Positions 24,388 to 33,607 of a stretch of DNA of 64,000 nt are shown here, piece by piece. A model generated the notes under the pieces. The model searched no databases and was not told where the DNA came from. It saw nothing but the letters and a program-made list of their open reading frames with translations. The DNA lies in NCBI RefSeq assembly GCF_016756535.1, contig NZ_AP023247.1, forward strand, positions 2,170,501-2,234,500, read 5' to 3'. A program made the position numbers and the translations under genes. Position 1 is the first letter of the stretch. Each line of letters opens with the position of its first letter. This DNA comes from Mesorhizobium sp. 131-2-1 (GTDB lineage: Bacteria; Pseudomonadota; Alphaproteobacteria; Rhizobiales; Rhizobiaceae).

Positions 24388-25242
24388 ATGGATCCGATTT
24401 CGAAATTTCTGGTCGCCTACAAGATTCCCATAGGTCCCTGGGGAAAAGCCTTCTTCGGCTTCCTCACCGACAATTTCGACACCGTCTTCAGGGCCTTCTC
24501 CAACGGCCTCAATTTCCTGCTCGACGGGCTGGTCGATATCCTGCTGATCCTGCCGCCTGTGCTGCTGGCGCTGGTCATCGCGGGCATCGCCTGGCTCCTG
24601 CAGCGCTCGCGGCCGCTGGCCATTGCCGTCTTCATCGGCCTGATCTTCATCATCAACCAGAATCTGTGGAAGCAGACGGTGCAGACGCTGGTGCTGGTGG
24701 TTGCAGCCGCCGCCATGGCGATGGCCATCGGCGTGCCGCTCGGCATCTGGGCCGCGCACAAGCCGAAGGTCTACCGCATCATGCTGCCGGTGCTGGACCT
24801 GATGCAGACGCTGCCGACCTTCGTCTACCTGATCCCGGTGCTCACCCTGTTCGGCCTCGGCAACGCGCCCGGCCTGATCGTCACCATCATCTTCGTCATC
24901 CCGACCGCGGTCCGCCTCACCCATCTCGGCGTCGTCTCGGTGCCTAAGGCGATCATCGAGGCCGGCGAGGCGTTCGGCGCCACCAAGAGCCAGCTTCTGT
25001 GGAAGGTCGAGCTGCCCTCGGCGCTGCCCACCATCATGGCGGGGCTGACGCAGTCGATCATGCTGTCGCTGTCGATGGTGGTGTTCGCCGCGCTGATCGG
25101 CGCCGGCGGCCTCGGCACGGAAATCAACCGCGCGCTCGGCTCGCGCCGCATCGATCTCGGGCTTGAAGCCGGCCTCGCCATCGTCGTGCTGGCCATCGTG
25201 CTCGACCGGATGACGCGTATCGGTGTTGGAGGCAAGAAATGA
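24388..25242 (+). CDS. choW: Choline ABC transporter permease
   Basis: 284 residues, about six membrane segments between residues 40 and 275, with the ABC permease EAA loop seen as IEAGEAFGATKSQLLWKVELPSALP. Inner-membrane channel for choline taken from the periplasmic binding protein. Its stop overlaps the start of the ATPase gene by four bases (ATGA), so the two are translated in coupling. Confidence 0.93.
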   Translation: MDPISKFLVAYKIPIGPWGKAFFGFLTDNFDTVFRAFSNGLNFLLDGLVDILLILPPVLLALVIAGIAWLLQRSRPLAIAVFIGLIFIINQNLWKQTVQTLVLVVAAAAMAMAIGVPLGIWAAHKPKVYRIMLPVLDLMQTLPTFVYLIPVLTLFGLGNAPGLIVTIIFVIPTAVRLTHLGVVSVPKAIIEAGEAFGATKSQLLWKVELPSALPTIMAGLTQSIMLSLSMVVFAALIGAGGLGTEINRALGSRRIDLGLEAGLAIVVLAIVLDRMTRIGVGGKK

Positions 25243-26420
25243 CCGTCGCCGTTGATTTCAAGAATGTCGATATCGTCTTCGGCGCCGACCAGGCTGGTTC
25301 GCTGGCATTGATCGACGGCGGTGCGACCCGCGCGGAGATCCTCGAAAAGACCGGCAATGTGCTGGGCTGCGCCGGCGCCAGCCTCACCGTGCATGAGGGC
25401 GAGATCTCCGTGCTGATGGGCCTGTCGGGCTCCGGCAAGTCGACCCTGCTCCGAGCCGTCAACCGGCTCAACGTGGTGTCGCGCGGACAGGTCCTGGTCA
25501 AGGACGGCGACCGCACGGTCGACGTCGTCACTTGCGACGAGGCAACGCTTCGGCGCTTGCGCCAGAAGCAGGTGGCGATGGTGTTCCAGCAATTCGGCCT
25601 CCTGCCGTGGCGGACGGTGGAGGAGAATGTCGGTTTCGGCCTCGAACTCGCCGGCGTGCCGGAAGCCGAGCGCAAGGAGCGGGTGAAGAAGCAGCTGGAG
25701 CTCGTCCATCTCGACCAGTGGTCGAAGAAGTACGCGCACGAGCTCTCCGGCGGCATGCAGCAGCGCGTCGGCCTGGCCCGCGCCTTCGCCACCGAGGCGC
25801 CGATCCTGTTGATGGACGAGCCGTTCTCAGCGCTAGACCCGCTGATCCGCACCAAGCTGCAGGACGAATTGCTGCAGCTGCAGGCGGAGCTGAAGAAGAC
25901 CATCATCTTCGTCAGCCACGACCTCGAGGAGGCGCTCAAGATCGGCAGCCACATCACCATCATGGAAGGCGGGCGCATCGTGCAGACCGGTGCGCCGGAA
26001 GACATCGTGCTCCGGCCCGCCAACGACTATGTCCGTGACTTCATCGCCAATGTGAATCCGCTGTCGGTGCTGACGGCCTGGAACGTCATGCGCGACCGCC
26101 GCGACCTCGAACATGGCGAGGATGGCTGGGTGTGGCTCGACCGGCGCAAGACGACGCGCTTCAAGATCGACGATCACGGGCTGGTGGCGGCCGCCGAACG
26201 CGACGGCAAGCCGGCGGTGTGGGTTTCCTGCGCCGATGTGGAGCGGCAACCGGAGGAGACCGCGCAAGTGTTCTGGGCGACGCCTGGCACCTCGCTGAAG
26301 ACGGTGATGCTGGCCATGCACCGCTCGCAGACGGCGCCGGTGGCGCTGTTCGACGAGCAGTCGCGCTTCGTCGGCGCGATCGGCATCCGCGACGTTCTGA
26401 GCGCCGTGCTGCGGCGCTAG
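25239..26420 (+). CDS. choV: Choline ABC transporter ATP-binding protein
   Basis: 393 residues of the ProV/OpuAA type. Walker A GLSGSGKST (near residue 62), Q-loop VFQQFGLLPW, signature LSGGMQQRVGLARA, Walker B ILLMDEPFSALD and switch VSHDLEE are all intact. A C-terminal extension of about 120 residues (from about 275) resembles the CBS-type regulatory part of this family; the last part includes DVLSAVL. It powers uptake through the permease encoded just upstream. Last gene of the operon. Confidence 0.93.
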   Translation: MTVAVDFKNVDIVFGADQAGSLALIDGGATRAEILEKTGNVLGCAGASLTVHEGEISVLMGLSGSGKSTLLRAVNRLNVVSRGQVLVKDGDRTVDVVTCDEATLRRLRQKQVAMVFQQFGLLPWRTVEENVGFGLELAGVPEAERKERVKKQLELVHLDQWSKKYAHELSGGMQQRVGLARAFATEAPILLMDEPFSALDPLIRTKLQDELLQLQAELKKTIIFVSHDLEEALKIGSHITIMEGGRIVQTGAPEDIVLRPANDYVRDFIANVNPLSVLTAWNVMRDRRDLEHGEDGWVWLDRRKTTRFKIDDHGLVAAAERDGKPAVWVSCADVERQPEETAQVFWATPGTSLKTVMLAMHRSQTAPVALFDEQSRFVGAIGIRDVLSAVLRR

Positions 26421-26594
26421 GCTTGTAGCCGTCAGAAGCCGTCCTCGGCCCGGCCCGGCTGCAAAAGCGGTCCGAGCATGCAGTGTTGCCAATTGTCTAT
26501 ACTCGCGGGGCAGGGCACAGCCCATGCCCCGCGCAACCTTGCCTTTCGCCCGTGGCGAGCGCAGAATCCAGCTTCCGCAGGCGCAGGGGACGGC

Positions 26595-28649
26595 ATGACA
26601 TCCACGCCGCGCAAGGGGACCTGGTCCGTTGTAGCCGCCGCGGCTTTCGCAGCGATGCTGTTTGGCGCTGGCGTCGCCTTTTCCCAGAGTTTCACCGTCG
26701 GCAACGGCCAGACCGCCGGCCAGCAGACGATGAACAATGCCCGCGACACCGGATCTGTCGCCACCGGTGGAACGATCCAGACGTTCAACGCCGGCGAGAA
26801 CGCGGTGCAGATGCTTGGTTCCGGCCAGCGCCTGACCAACGCGGGCAGGATCGGAACGTTTGGCGGCAACGCCTGGGATGTGAATTCGCAGGGAGACGAC
26901 GCGACCATCATCAACAACGGTCTCTTTCTCGCGGTGGGCGATGCGTCGATCGGCATCGTGTCCGCGGGCAGCAATGCCAATATCGTCAACAACGGCTCGA
27001 TCGAGGCCGTCGGCAACAACGCCACATTCGGCATCATCAGCGATGGTTCCGGTGCCAAAGTGGACAACCGAGGTTTCATCGGGGTTTCCGGTACTGCGTC
27101 GGTAGCCATTATCGGCGACAAATCCGACCTGACCGTTTCGAACAGCGGCGCCATCGAAGCCGAAGGTTTCGCTGCCTCGGGCATCCTATGGGGAAGCGTC
27201 GGTCCCTTGAATGATGGGCTGCGACTGACCAATTCCGGTTCGATCACGGTTTCCGGAGATGCATCCACCGCTATTGGCGCCGGGGGCAATGACATCGCCA
27301 TCACCAATACCGGCGATGTCTACGCGTCGGGAACCTCCTCGACGGGCATCCTCACGCTGTTCGGCAACGCGGCGATCACCAATTCCGGCTCGGTGATCGT
27401 CAGCGGGGCGAATTCCGTCAGCATCGCGGCAACTGGCCCGAGTTCTGTCATCACCAATTCAGGACGCGTCTTCAACGACCAGAGCGCAGCGATCTTTTTC
27501 GGCTCGTCCGACGCGACGCTCAACTTGTTGGGGGGCACAGCCATCCAGGGACCTATCGTTTTCAGCGGTTCCGGAAACACGGTGAGCTTCGGGCCGGGGT
27601 TGAACGCGGTCATGTCCTTTTCGGGAAGCGGGCTTCCGCAGACCATCCTGACCGGCGGCCGGCCCTTCGTCGCCAGTGGCGGCACGATAGCGGTTGTCGA
27701 CATCACCGGGTTTGCCAGCAGCGCGCCGCTGGTCGAAGACCTTGTCGACGGCATAGGAAGCGTCGCCGAAGCTCGGATGTTCGCCCCGCAAGCCGACATG
27801 CTTGCGCCGCGCAACGGTCCAGACGCGTGGCTCGCCACCTTTGGCGGGATCCGCTCGCAAGCCGGCTCCGGTCCATTCGCCGGCTTCAGCCAAGCGCTGG
27901 GCGGCGTGGTCGCCGGGGCCGAAAGACACTCGGGCGACGGCTTTCTGGGCGGCGTGTTCGTTGGAGGCGCCGCTGGATCGACCGAGGTCGACGACGATGC
28001 GCAGGAGGTCACGCATCGCAGCGTATTTGCTGGTGCCTATCTCGACTATGACGGAGGCGCGCATTTTGCGGGGGTGACTTTCATTGCCGGTGTGCTCGAT
28101 GAACTGAGTCGCCGCCGCGTCGCGAACAACCTGGTGCTCGGTGGCGTCGAGACAGCGCGCGCCGACTTCAACGGCATCTTCGTCAGCCCGGCGGTTACGT
28201 TCGGCACGCGGCTGCCGGTCGCGGCCGGCACACTGATCCCGAGCATGAGGCTGCGTTATACGGGTCTCTTCGTAGACGATTACACTGAGACCGGTTCCGA
28301 CGACGATCTGGCGGTCTCACGGCGCGACGTCCATTTGTTCGAGATGCGCGGCCAACTCGCGCTGGCCCTCGCGCCAGTCAGGAAGCAGGGCCAGACCTGG
28401 CAAACCACCCTTCGCGCCGGGATCGACGCCTTGGCGCAAAACAGCGAGGACGTATCGGCGACGCTGCTTGGCCAGGACATCTCTTTCGCCGCCGGTGGCC
28501 GAAAGACGGTGCTGCGCGGCTTTGCCGGCGCGGACCTCACGGCTGATGTGGGCGCCGGCATGACGCTCGATGCGGGTTTTGAGGCGGGTTACGGGAGCGA
28601 CAATGCCTTCACCGTGCGGGGGCAGGCGCGCCTGAGCAAGGCTTTTTGA
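26595..28649 (+). CDS. Autotransporter (type Va) with Asn/Gly/Ser-rich repeat passenger
   Basis: 684 residues. A signal peptide (about 1-32, ending GVAFSQ) precedes a passenger with many degenerate repeats of the form ITNSG.I.VSG.AS..I (from about 90 to 300), the pattern of a right-handed beta helix. The last 260 or so residues form a beta-barrel translocator (DAWLATFGGIRSQAGSG onward) and the protein ends in Phe (RLSKAF), as outer-membrane barrels do. It is probably displayed on the cell surface. AGGGGACGG precedes the ATG at 26595; the in-frame extension upstream lacks a ribosome site. No protease or esterase motif was found, so adhesion is only a guess. Confidence 0.87.
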   Translation: MTSTPRKGTWSVVAAAAFAAMLFGAGVAFSQSFTVGNGQTAGQQTMNNARDTGSVATGGTIQTFNAGENAVQMLGSGQRLTNAGRIGTFGGNAWDVNSQGDDATIINNGLFLAVGDASIGIVSAGSNANIVNNGSIEAVGNNATFGIISDGSGAKVDNRGFIGVSGTASVAIIGDKSDLTVSNSGAIEAEGFAASGILWGSVGPLNDGLRLTNSGSITVSGDASTAIGAGGNDIAITNTGDVYASGTSSTGILTLFGNAAITNSGSVIVSGANSVSIAATGPSSVITNSGRVFNDQSAAIFFGSSDATLNLLGGTAIQGPIVFSGSGNTVSFGPGLNAVMSFSGSGLPQTILTGGRPFVASGGTIAVVDITGFASSAPLVEDLVDGIGSVAEARMFAPQADMLAPRNGPDAWLATFGGIRSQAGSGPFAGFSQALGGVVAGAERHSGDGFLGGVFVGGAAGSTEVDDDAQEVTHRSVFAGAYLDYDGGAHFAGVTFIAGVLDELSRRRVANNLVLGGVETARADFNGIFVSPAVTFGTRLPVAAGTLIPSMRLRYTGLFVDDYTETGSDDDLAVSRRDVHLFEMRGQLALALAPVRKQGQTWQTTLRAGIDALAQNSEDVSATLLGQDISFAAGGRKTVLRGFAGADLTADVGAGMTLDAGFEAGYGSDNAFTVRGQARLSKAF

Positions 28650-28722
28650 GAGACGCTCGACAGATCCCAGTGGCATTTGCCGGGGCCGTCATGGACCGTG
28701 TAGGCCTCCCGGAGGAGGCGCA

Positions 28723-29013
28723 GTGAGGCGGATCTGGAATTGGCTGTCCCGACCAGGAGCCGCGCAAATCGCGCTTGGCTTGCTGCTGGTGATCGCGATG
28801 CGGTCGATCCTCGAATTCTTCAGGATCGGCGGCGGAGTCGGCGTGCAGCTTAGCGGCGAGCAGATCTTCTATATCGAAGGGGCGCTTGCCGCCGTTGCTG
28901 CCGGGCTGCCAGTTCTTGTCCTGCATGCCATCGGCTGGCATCGCTGGGCGACCCTATTCGCTGTGGCGGCAATCGTTGCCCTGCTGGCATGGAAGATCGT
29001 GGCGCTCTATTGA
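28723..29013 (+). CDS. Small membrane protein, about three membrane segments
   Basis: 96 residues with hydrophobic stretches at about 14-32, 48-66 and 74-92 (PGAAQIALGLLLVIAMRSIL, EGALAAVAAGLPVLVLHAI, LFAVAAIVALLAWKIVAL). It starts with GTG at 28723, directly after GGAGGAGG, which decides the start. Family and function not recognised; it sits between the autotransporter and the persulfide-dioxygenase-like gene. Confidence 0.65.
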   Translation: MRRIWNWLSRPGAAQIALGLLLVIAMRSILEFFRIGGGVGVQLSGEQIFYIEGALAAVAAGLPVLVLHAIGWHRWATLFAVAAIVALLAWKIVALY

Positions 29014-29136
29014 AGGCCAGCGAGCGGCGGCACTATCCGCTTGGCCGCAAGGCACCGAAATCCTAGACTGCGCATCAGGCTCGCGGATCATTGCGCCCGC
29101 GAAAGGCCAGCGAAATGCAGCGGGGTACGTCGTAGC

Positions 29137-30174
29137 ATGATCTTCCGACAACTCTTCGATTCGGTTTCGGGGACCTACTCCTATCTGCTGGCCAGCCGCC
29201 GGGGAGGCGAGGCACTGATCATCGATCCGGTGCTGGAGAAGGTCGAACGCTATCTCCAACTGGTCAACGAACTCGACCTCAAGCTGGTCAAGGCGGTGGA
29301 CACGCACCTCCACGCGGACCACATCACCGGCCTCGGCGCGCTGCGCGACAAGACGCATTGCGTGACCGTGATGGGCGAGCAGACCAAGGCCGATGTGGTG
29401 TCGATGCGGCTCGCCGACGGCGACAAGCTCGCCATAGAGGGGCTGGCGCTCGACGTCATCTATACGCCCGGCCACACCGACGATTCCTACAGCTTCATCC
29501 TGCCGGACCGGGTGTTCACCGGCGACACGCTGCTCATCCGCGGCACCGGCCGCACCGACTTCCAGAACGGCGATCCGCGCCAGCAATATGAATCGATCTT
29601 CGGTCGCCTGCTCAAGCTGCCCAACGAGACGCTGATCTATCCGGCGCATGACTACAAGGGCGAGACGGTATCGACCATCGGCGAGGAGAAGGCGTTCAAC
29701 CCGCGCCTGCAGGTGAAGTCGGTGGATGAGTATGTCGAGATCATGAACAATCTGAAGCTCGCCAATCCGAAGATGATGGACGTTGCCGTGCCGGCCAACA
29801 TGAAGGTCGGGCTGCACCAGGATGACATTGCCGGACGCGGCTGGGCCGTCAGCGCGGAGGCGGCGCTGGCGCTCGTCGGACGGCCGGACGTGGCGTTGAT
29901 CGACTTGCGCGAGAGCGGCGAGCGAGAACGGCACGGCGTCATCCCTGGCGCCATCCATCTGCCCTATCCCAGGCTGCAGGAGAACATCGCCGCCGGCGGC
30001 ATGCTCAATGAGCTTGCCAGGTCGACCAGCAAGCGGCTCCTGTTCTACTGCGCCTTCGGCGAGCGTTCGGCGATGGCGGTTCAGGCCGCCCAGGACGCCG
30101 GCATCGCCAGCGCGCGCCACATCCATGGCGGCATCGACGCCTGGAAGAAGGCGAACGGACCGCTTGTGCGGTAG
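29137..30174 (+). CDS. Persulfide dioxygenase-rhodanese fusion (ETHE1-like, Blh type)
   Basis: 345 residues. The N-terminal metallo-beta-lactamase domain (about 1-235) has the ETHE1-type iron ligands: THLHADHITG, the His in YTPGHTDDSYSF, the Asp in FTGDTLLI, and the His in YPAHDYKGE. The C-terminal rhodanese domain (about 245-345) has an active-site Cys in LFYCAFGERSAMA. Such fusions oxidise glutathione persulfide to sulfite and move sulfane sulfur to acceptors, so they detoxify hydrogen sulfide. The ATG at 29137 is chosen because the MBL domain begins at once (MIFRQLFDSVSGTYSYLL); the ribosome site is weak. No BigR-type regulator is adjacent. Confidence 0.9.
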   Translation: MIFRQLFDSVSGTYSYLLASRRGGEALIIDPVLEKVERYLQLVNELDLKLVKAVDTHLHADHITGLGALRDKTHCVTVMGEQTKADVVSMRLADGDKLAIEGLALDVIYTPGHTDDSYSFILPDRVFTGDTLLIRGTGRTDFQNGDPRQQYESIFGRLLKLPNETLIYPAHDYKGETVSTIGEEKAFNPRLQVKSVDEYVEIMNNLKLANPKMMDVAVPANMKVGLHQDDIAGRGWAVSAEAALALVGRPDVALIDLRESGERERHGVIPGAIHLPYPRLQENIAAGGMLNELARSTSKRLLFYCAFGERSAMAVQAAQDAGIASARHIHGGIDAWKKANGPLVR

Positions 30175-30202
30175 GTTCCGCGCGGACCGAATTTCAAAAA
30201 GA

Positions 30203-32287
30203 TCAATTCAGGCCGATGCGCTTGGCGCCCTGCCGGAACAGGGCCTCGGCGTCCCGGTCGAAGCGGAAGGTGGCGATGAAATCGTCGGCGCGGTAGTCCG
30301 GCAGCGTCTTGCGGATGGCGGCGGCGAAAGTTCGTGCCTCGTCCGGCCGGCCGGCCAGCGCCAGGCAATGCGCGGCGATCGCCAGGATGATGATGTGGGC
30401 GTTCGGGCGGGCCGCCGCCTTCAGCGCCCATTCCGAAGCCTCGTCGAACTCTCCGAGGCGGGCATGGGCCATGGCACGTGCGCCCATCATGCCGAACAGC
30501 AATGGGTCGAAGGGGCTGAGATGGCGCGAGTGATCGGACGAGCCGATCGCCGAGCGCGGATCGCCTGATTGCGAGTGCACGAAGGACAGCGCGTAGTGGC
30601 CGAGCGCGAAGTTGGGGCTGAGGTCGACGGCCCGTTCCAGCTCGAGCAGGGAGCCGTCGCGCTCGCCGCGTAGCCACAGCGCCCGGCCCATGGCCCAGTG
30701 CGCGGCCGGATTGTGATCGTCGACCAGCAGGCTTTGCCCGGCGCTCTCGAAGGCAAGAGCCGTTTCCCGGTCGCGATCGCCCCAGCGCTGGAAGGCGTTC
30801 TGCCAGTGGGTGAAGGAGAGGCCGGCATAGGCGCGGGCAAAGGTCGGGTCCTGCTTCAGCGCGATGTCGAAGAACTGCTGGGCCAGCTCGTTCTCGGCCC
30901 GGGTGAAGCGGTACATGTGCCAGAGGCCGCGATGATAGGCCTCCCAGGCGTTGAGCGAATTGGGCGCCTTCAGCATCGCGCGGTTGCGCTCGACCGTGGT
31001 GACCTCGGCGGCGATGGAGGAAACGATGCTGTTGCCGATGTCATCGAGCACGACGAAAACGTCGTCCGGCCTATGTTCGAACGTCTCGGCCCAGACGATC
31101 CTTGCCGTGCGCACCTCGACCAGCTCGACCGCGACGATGATCCTGCCCGACAGGTTGCGGACAGAGCCGGTTGCGACGTAGTCGACATTCAGCCGGCGCC
31201 CGGCATCCTCGGGCGAGATGTCCTTTTCCGCCAGCGCAAAAACCGAGCCGCGGGCGATGACGAAGAAATCCCTGAGCTTGGCGAGGCGGGTGATGATGTC
31301 GTGGGTCAAGCCATCGGCCAGCCCGCCGCGAAAATCCGAGGTGCCGGCGTGCTCGACGAACGGCATGACTGCGAGTGAGGCGCGGCGTGTCGCCGATGTC
31401 TCCGGCTCGACTGGAAGGACCGGCGGCTGGGGCGCCGCGGACGCCGGCGCGGATCGCGAGGATTGCGCCGCGCCGGACTGACGGGCTCTTATCTCCTGCC
31501 ATGCCTCGCGCAGGGGGGTAAAATCGAGGTCCTCAGACTCGAAGAGCTGCGCGGCGGCGGTGAGATGCTCCTCGCAGGCGCCGATCTGGCCGCGCTGCGC
31601 GCGGTTTTCCAGCAGGGCCAGATGGGCGCGGCTGTCGAAGGGGGCGAGCTCCAGCCATTTGTCGATATAAGCGCACGCCTCGTCGGACTCCGCCGGGAGC
31701 AGGCCGATGAGATGCTCCAGAACGGCGACATGGCATGACCTGAAACGGCGGCGCTGTGCCGTCAGCCAGCTGTTGAAATGCGGGCTGCGGTCGAGCTCGA
31801 GCCCGTCGAGGAAATCGCCGGCGAAAAGGTGCGAAAGCGTCCTGAGCCGCTCGAGGCCGAGCGTCTCGATGCCCTCCGCCACCGCCGCGGCAGCTTCCAC
31901 GGCATCGACGGAGACATTGGCAAGACGAAGCGCGACCGTGTCGCCTTCGGTCTCGATCCTGTGCAGGCCCGGCTCGTCGAGCGCGCCGCGCAGCTTGCTG
32001 AGGCACCAGCGAAGCTCGCCGCGCGGATCGTTCGGCACATCCCATAAGAGCTCGCACAGGCGGCCGCGTCCGACCGGGCGCGGTGCCAACGCCAGATAGG
32101 CAAGCAAGGCACGCAGCTTGCGCGAGGACGGCAACGTCACGGGAAGGCCATCGCGTGAAATCGCCAGCTGCCCGAGCAATCGTACGGACAGGCCAACGGC
32201 CGCCCCGTTCAGGCTGGCCCGGGCGGACTCAACGCGCGTTTCCACGCTCTCTCCCACGCTCTCTCCCACGCTGACCAAGCTGTCCAT
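30203..32287 (-). CDS. SARP-like regulator with TolB-like and TPR domains (first copy)
   Basis: 694 residues. An OmpR-type winged-helix region (about 35-110; RLLGQLAISRDGLPVTL, LRALLAYLAL) is followed by a bacterial transcriptional activation domain rich in helices (about 115-265). Next comes a TolB/FlgO-like alpha/beta domain (about 310-430; LAVMPFVEHAG, GLADGLTHDIITRLAKLRDFFVIARGSV, VDYVATGSVRNLSGRIIVAVELV). A C-terminal TPR array (about 450-690) completes it. Adenylate-cyclase-associated and SARP-type regulators share this design. It has the same architecture as the gene at 35120-37144. It is divergent from the cysteine-synthase-like gene and so likely controls it. A short in-frame tandem repeat codes for VGES-VGES near the start. 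Confidence 0.82.
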   Translation of the reverse strand: MDSLVSVGESVGESVETRVESARASLNGAAVGLSVRLLGQLAISRDGLPVTLPSSRKLRALLAYLALAPRPVGRGRLCELLWDVPNDPRGELRWCLSKLRGALDEPGLHRIETEGDTVALRLANVSVDAVEAAAAVAEGIETLGLERLRTLSHLFAGDFLDGLELDRSPHFNSWLTAQRRRFRSCHVAVLEHLIGLLPAESDEACAYIDKWLELAPFDSRAHLALLENRAQRGQIGACEEHLTAAAQLFESEDLDFTPLREAWQEIRARQSGAAQSSRSAPASAAPQPPVLPVEPETSATRRASLAVMPFVEHAGTSDFRGGLADGLTHDIITRLAKLRDFFVIARGSVFALAEKDISPEDAGRRLNVDYVATGSVRNLSGRIIVAVELVEVRTARIVWAETFEHRPDDVFVVLDDIGNSIVSSIAAEVTTVERNRAMLKAPNSLNAWEAYHRGLWHMYRFTRAENELAQQFFDIALKQDPTFARAYAGLSFTHWQNAFQRWGDRDRETALAFESAGQSLLVDDHNPAAHWAMGRALWLRGERDGSLLELERAVDLSPNFALGHYALSFVHSQSGDPRSAIGSSDHSRHLSPFDPLLFGMMGARAMAHARLGEFDEASEWALKAAARPNAHIIILAIAAHCLALAGRPDEARTFAAAIRKTLPDYRADDFIATFRFDRDAEALFRQGAKRIGLN
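32243..32272. repeat. 12-base tandem repeat, 2.5 copies, in the regulator N-terminus
   Basis: The unit CACGCTCTCTCC is repeated exactly twice, plus CACGCT. It lies in the first codons of the SARP-like regulator and encodes VGES twice. Because the unit is a multiple of three, copy-number change would alter length but not frame. Confidence 0.85.
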
Positions 32288-32411
32288 GTTCTATCACCAA
32301 ACCTGACAGGGCGCAGCCGGCAGCGAATTTCCATGCCGGACAGAGCCTTTGCCGAACCATCGGCACGTCAACTTAGCGCGGCAAGGTCTCGAAACCTCGC
32401 CGCCGAGCCCT

Positions 32412-32426
32412 CCGGTTTGTAACCGG
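32412..32426. promoter_or_regulatory. Perfect short palindrome upstream of the cysteine-synthase-like gene
   Basis: CCGGTT, TGT, AACCGG lies 28 bases before the ATG at 32454 in the gap divergent from the SARP-like regulator. It could be an operator or a small mRNA hairpin next to the ribosome site. The short length makes chance possible. Confidence 0.35.
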
Positions 32427-32453
32427 ATCGTGAGGATCAAGAGGAGACCAGAC

Positions 32454-33539
32454 ATGTTGCAGCAGTTGAAGATCAGGACCACCGCCGGACGCGGCCGTTT
32501 GTTCGACAGCATTCTCGACACGGTCGGCGATACGCCGGTCATCCGCATCAACAATCTCGGCCCGGGTCATGCGACGATCTATGTGAAGGCCGAGTTCTTC
32601 AACCCGGGCGCGTCGGTCAAGGACCGGCTGGCGCTCAACATCATCGAGGAAGGCGAGCGCAGCGGGGCGCTGAAGCCGGGCCAAACCGTGGTCGAGGCGA
32701 CCAGCGGCAATACCGGCATCGGGCTCGCCATGGTCTGCGCGCAGAAGGGCTATCCGCTGGTGGTGACGATGGCCGACAGTTTTTCCATCGAACGCCGCAA
32801 GCTGATGCGCATGCTGGGCGCCAAGGTGGTGCTGACGCCGCGCGCCCAGAAGGGGTTCGGCATGTACAAGAAGGCCGTCGAGCTCGCCGAGGCCAATGGC
32901 TGGTTCCTGGCCCGCCAGTTCGAGACCGAAGCCAACGCCGCCATCCATGAGGCGACGACGGCGCGCGAGATCATCAACGATTTCGCCGGCTCGCGGCTCG
33001 ACTACCTGGTGACCGGCTACGGCACCGGCGGCACGGTGGCCGGCGTCGGCCGAGTGCTGCGCAGGGAGCGGCCGGATGTCAGGATCGTGCTCGCCGAGCC
33101 CGCCAACGCCCAGCTGATCGGCAGCGGCAAGGCGCAGCAGCGCGGTGCCGGCGGCGCGCCAGCCGCGAGCCATCCGGCCTTCGAGCCGCATCCGATCCAG
33201 GGCTGGACGCCGGATTTCATCCCCAACGTGCTGCAGGAGGCGGTCGACAAGCACTATTACGACGAGGTGATGCCGATCGCCGGCCCGGAAGGCATCAAAT
33301 GGGCGAAGGCGCTGGCGCAGCAGGAGGGGATATTCACCGGCATTTCCGGTGGCGCCACCTTCGCGGTGGCGCGCCAGATCGCAGGCACGGCTCCGGCCGG
33401 CTCGGTGATCCTGTGCATGCTGCCCGATACCGGCGAGCGCTACATGTCGACGCCACTCTTCGACGGAATCGAGGCCGAGATGGACGCCGACGAGATGGCG
33501 CTGTCGCGTTCGACGCCGAGCTGCCAGTTCGACGCCTAA
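32454..33539 (+). CDS. Cysteine synthase-like PLP enzyme (beta-substituting)
   Basis: 361 residues of fold-type II PLP enzymes. The PLP Lys is in ASVKDR (K56), the substrate loop is TSGNTGIGLA (from residue 83), and the phosphate loop is GTGGTVAGVG; all needed residues are present. The standard reaction is O-acetylserine plus sulfide to cysteine, but relatives use other nucleophiles, and the extra segment QRGAGGAPAASHPAFEPH and long C-terminal tail are unusual. GAGGAG lies ahead of the ATG at 32454. It forms a pair with the PLP decarboxylase gene downstream and is flanked by two large regulators, so a dedicated pathway making a modified amine is possible (inference). Confidence 0.87.
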   Translation: MLQQLKIRTTAGRGRLFDSILDTVGDTPVIRINNLGPGHATIYVKAEFFNPGASVKDRLALNIIEEGERSGALKPGQTVVEATSGNTGIGLAMVCAQKGYPLVVTMADSFSIERRKLMRMLGAKVVLTPRAQKGFGMYKKAVELAEANGWFLARQFETEANAAIHEATTAREIINDFAGSRLDYLVTGYGTGGTVAGVGRVLRRERPDVRIVLAEPANAQLIGSGKAQQRGAGGAPAASHPAFEPHPIQGWTPDFIPNVLQEAVDKHYYDEVMPIAGPEGIKWAKALAQQEGIFTGISGGATFAVARQIAGTAPAGSVILCMLPDTGERYMSTPLFDGIEAEMDADEMALSRSTPSCQFDA

Positions 33540-33550
33540 AGACAGAAACC

Positions 33551-33581
33551 TGGCGCCGCCGTCCTTCCGGTGGCGGCGCCA
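33551..33581 (+). other. Intercistronic hairpin without T-run
   Basis: Ten-base perfect arms TGGCGCCGCC and GGCGGCGCCA with an 11-base loop lie between the cysteine-synthase-like stop and the decarboxylase start. No T-run follows, so it is likelier an mRNA processing or stability element than a terminator. Confidence 0.6.
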
Positions 33582-33607
33582 CAAGTTCAGATTCCGGAGA
33601 AAATCAC

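Noticed and set aside
32406..32433. A tRNA-like anticodon stem-loop (TCCGG, TTTGTAA, CCGGA) suggesting a tRNA-Thr or remnant
   Set aside because: No D-arm, T-arm or acceptor stem can be folded around it, so it is treated as a short palindrome.
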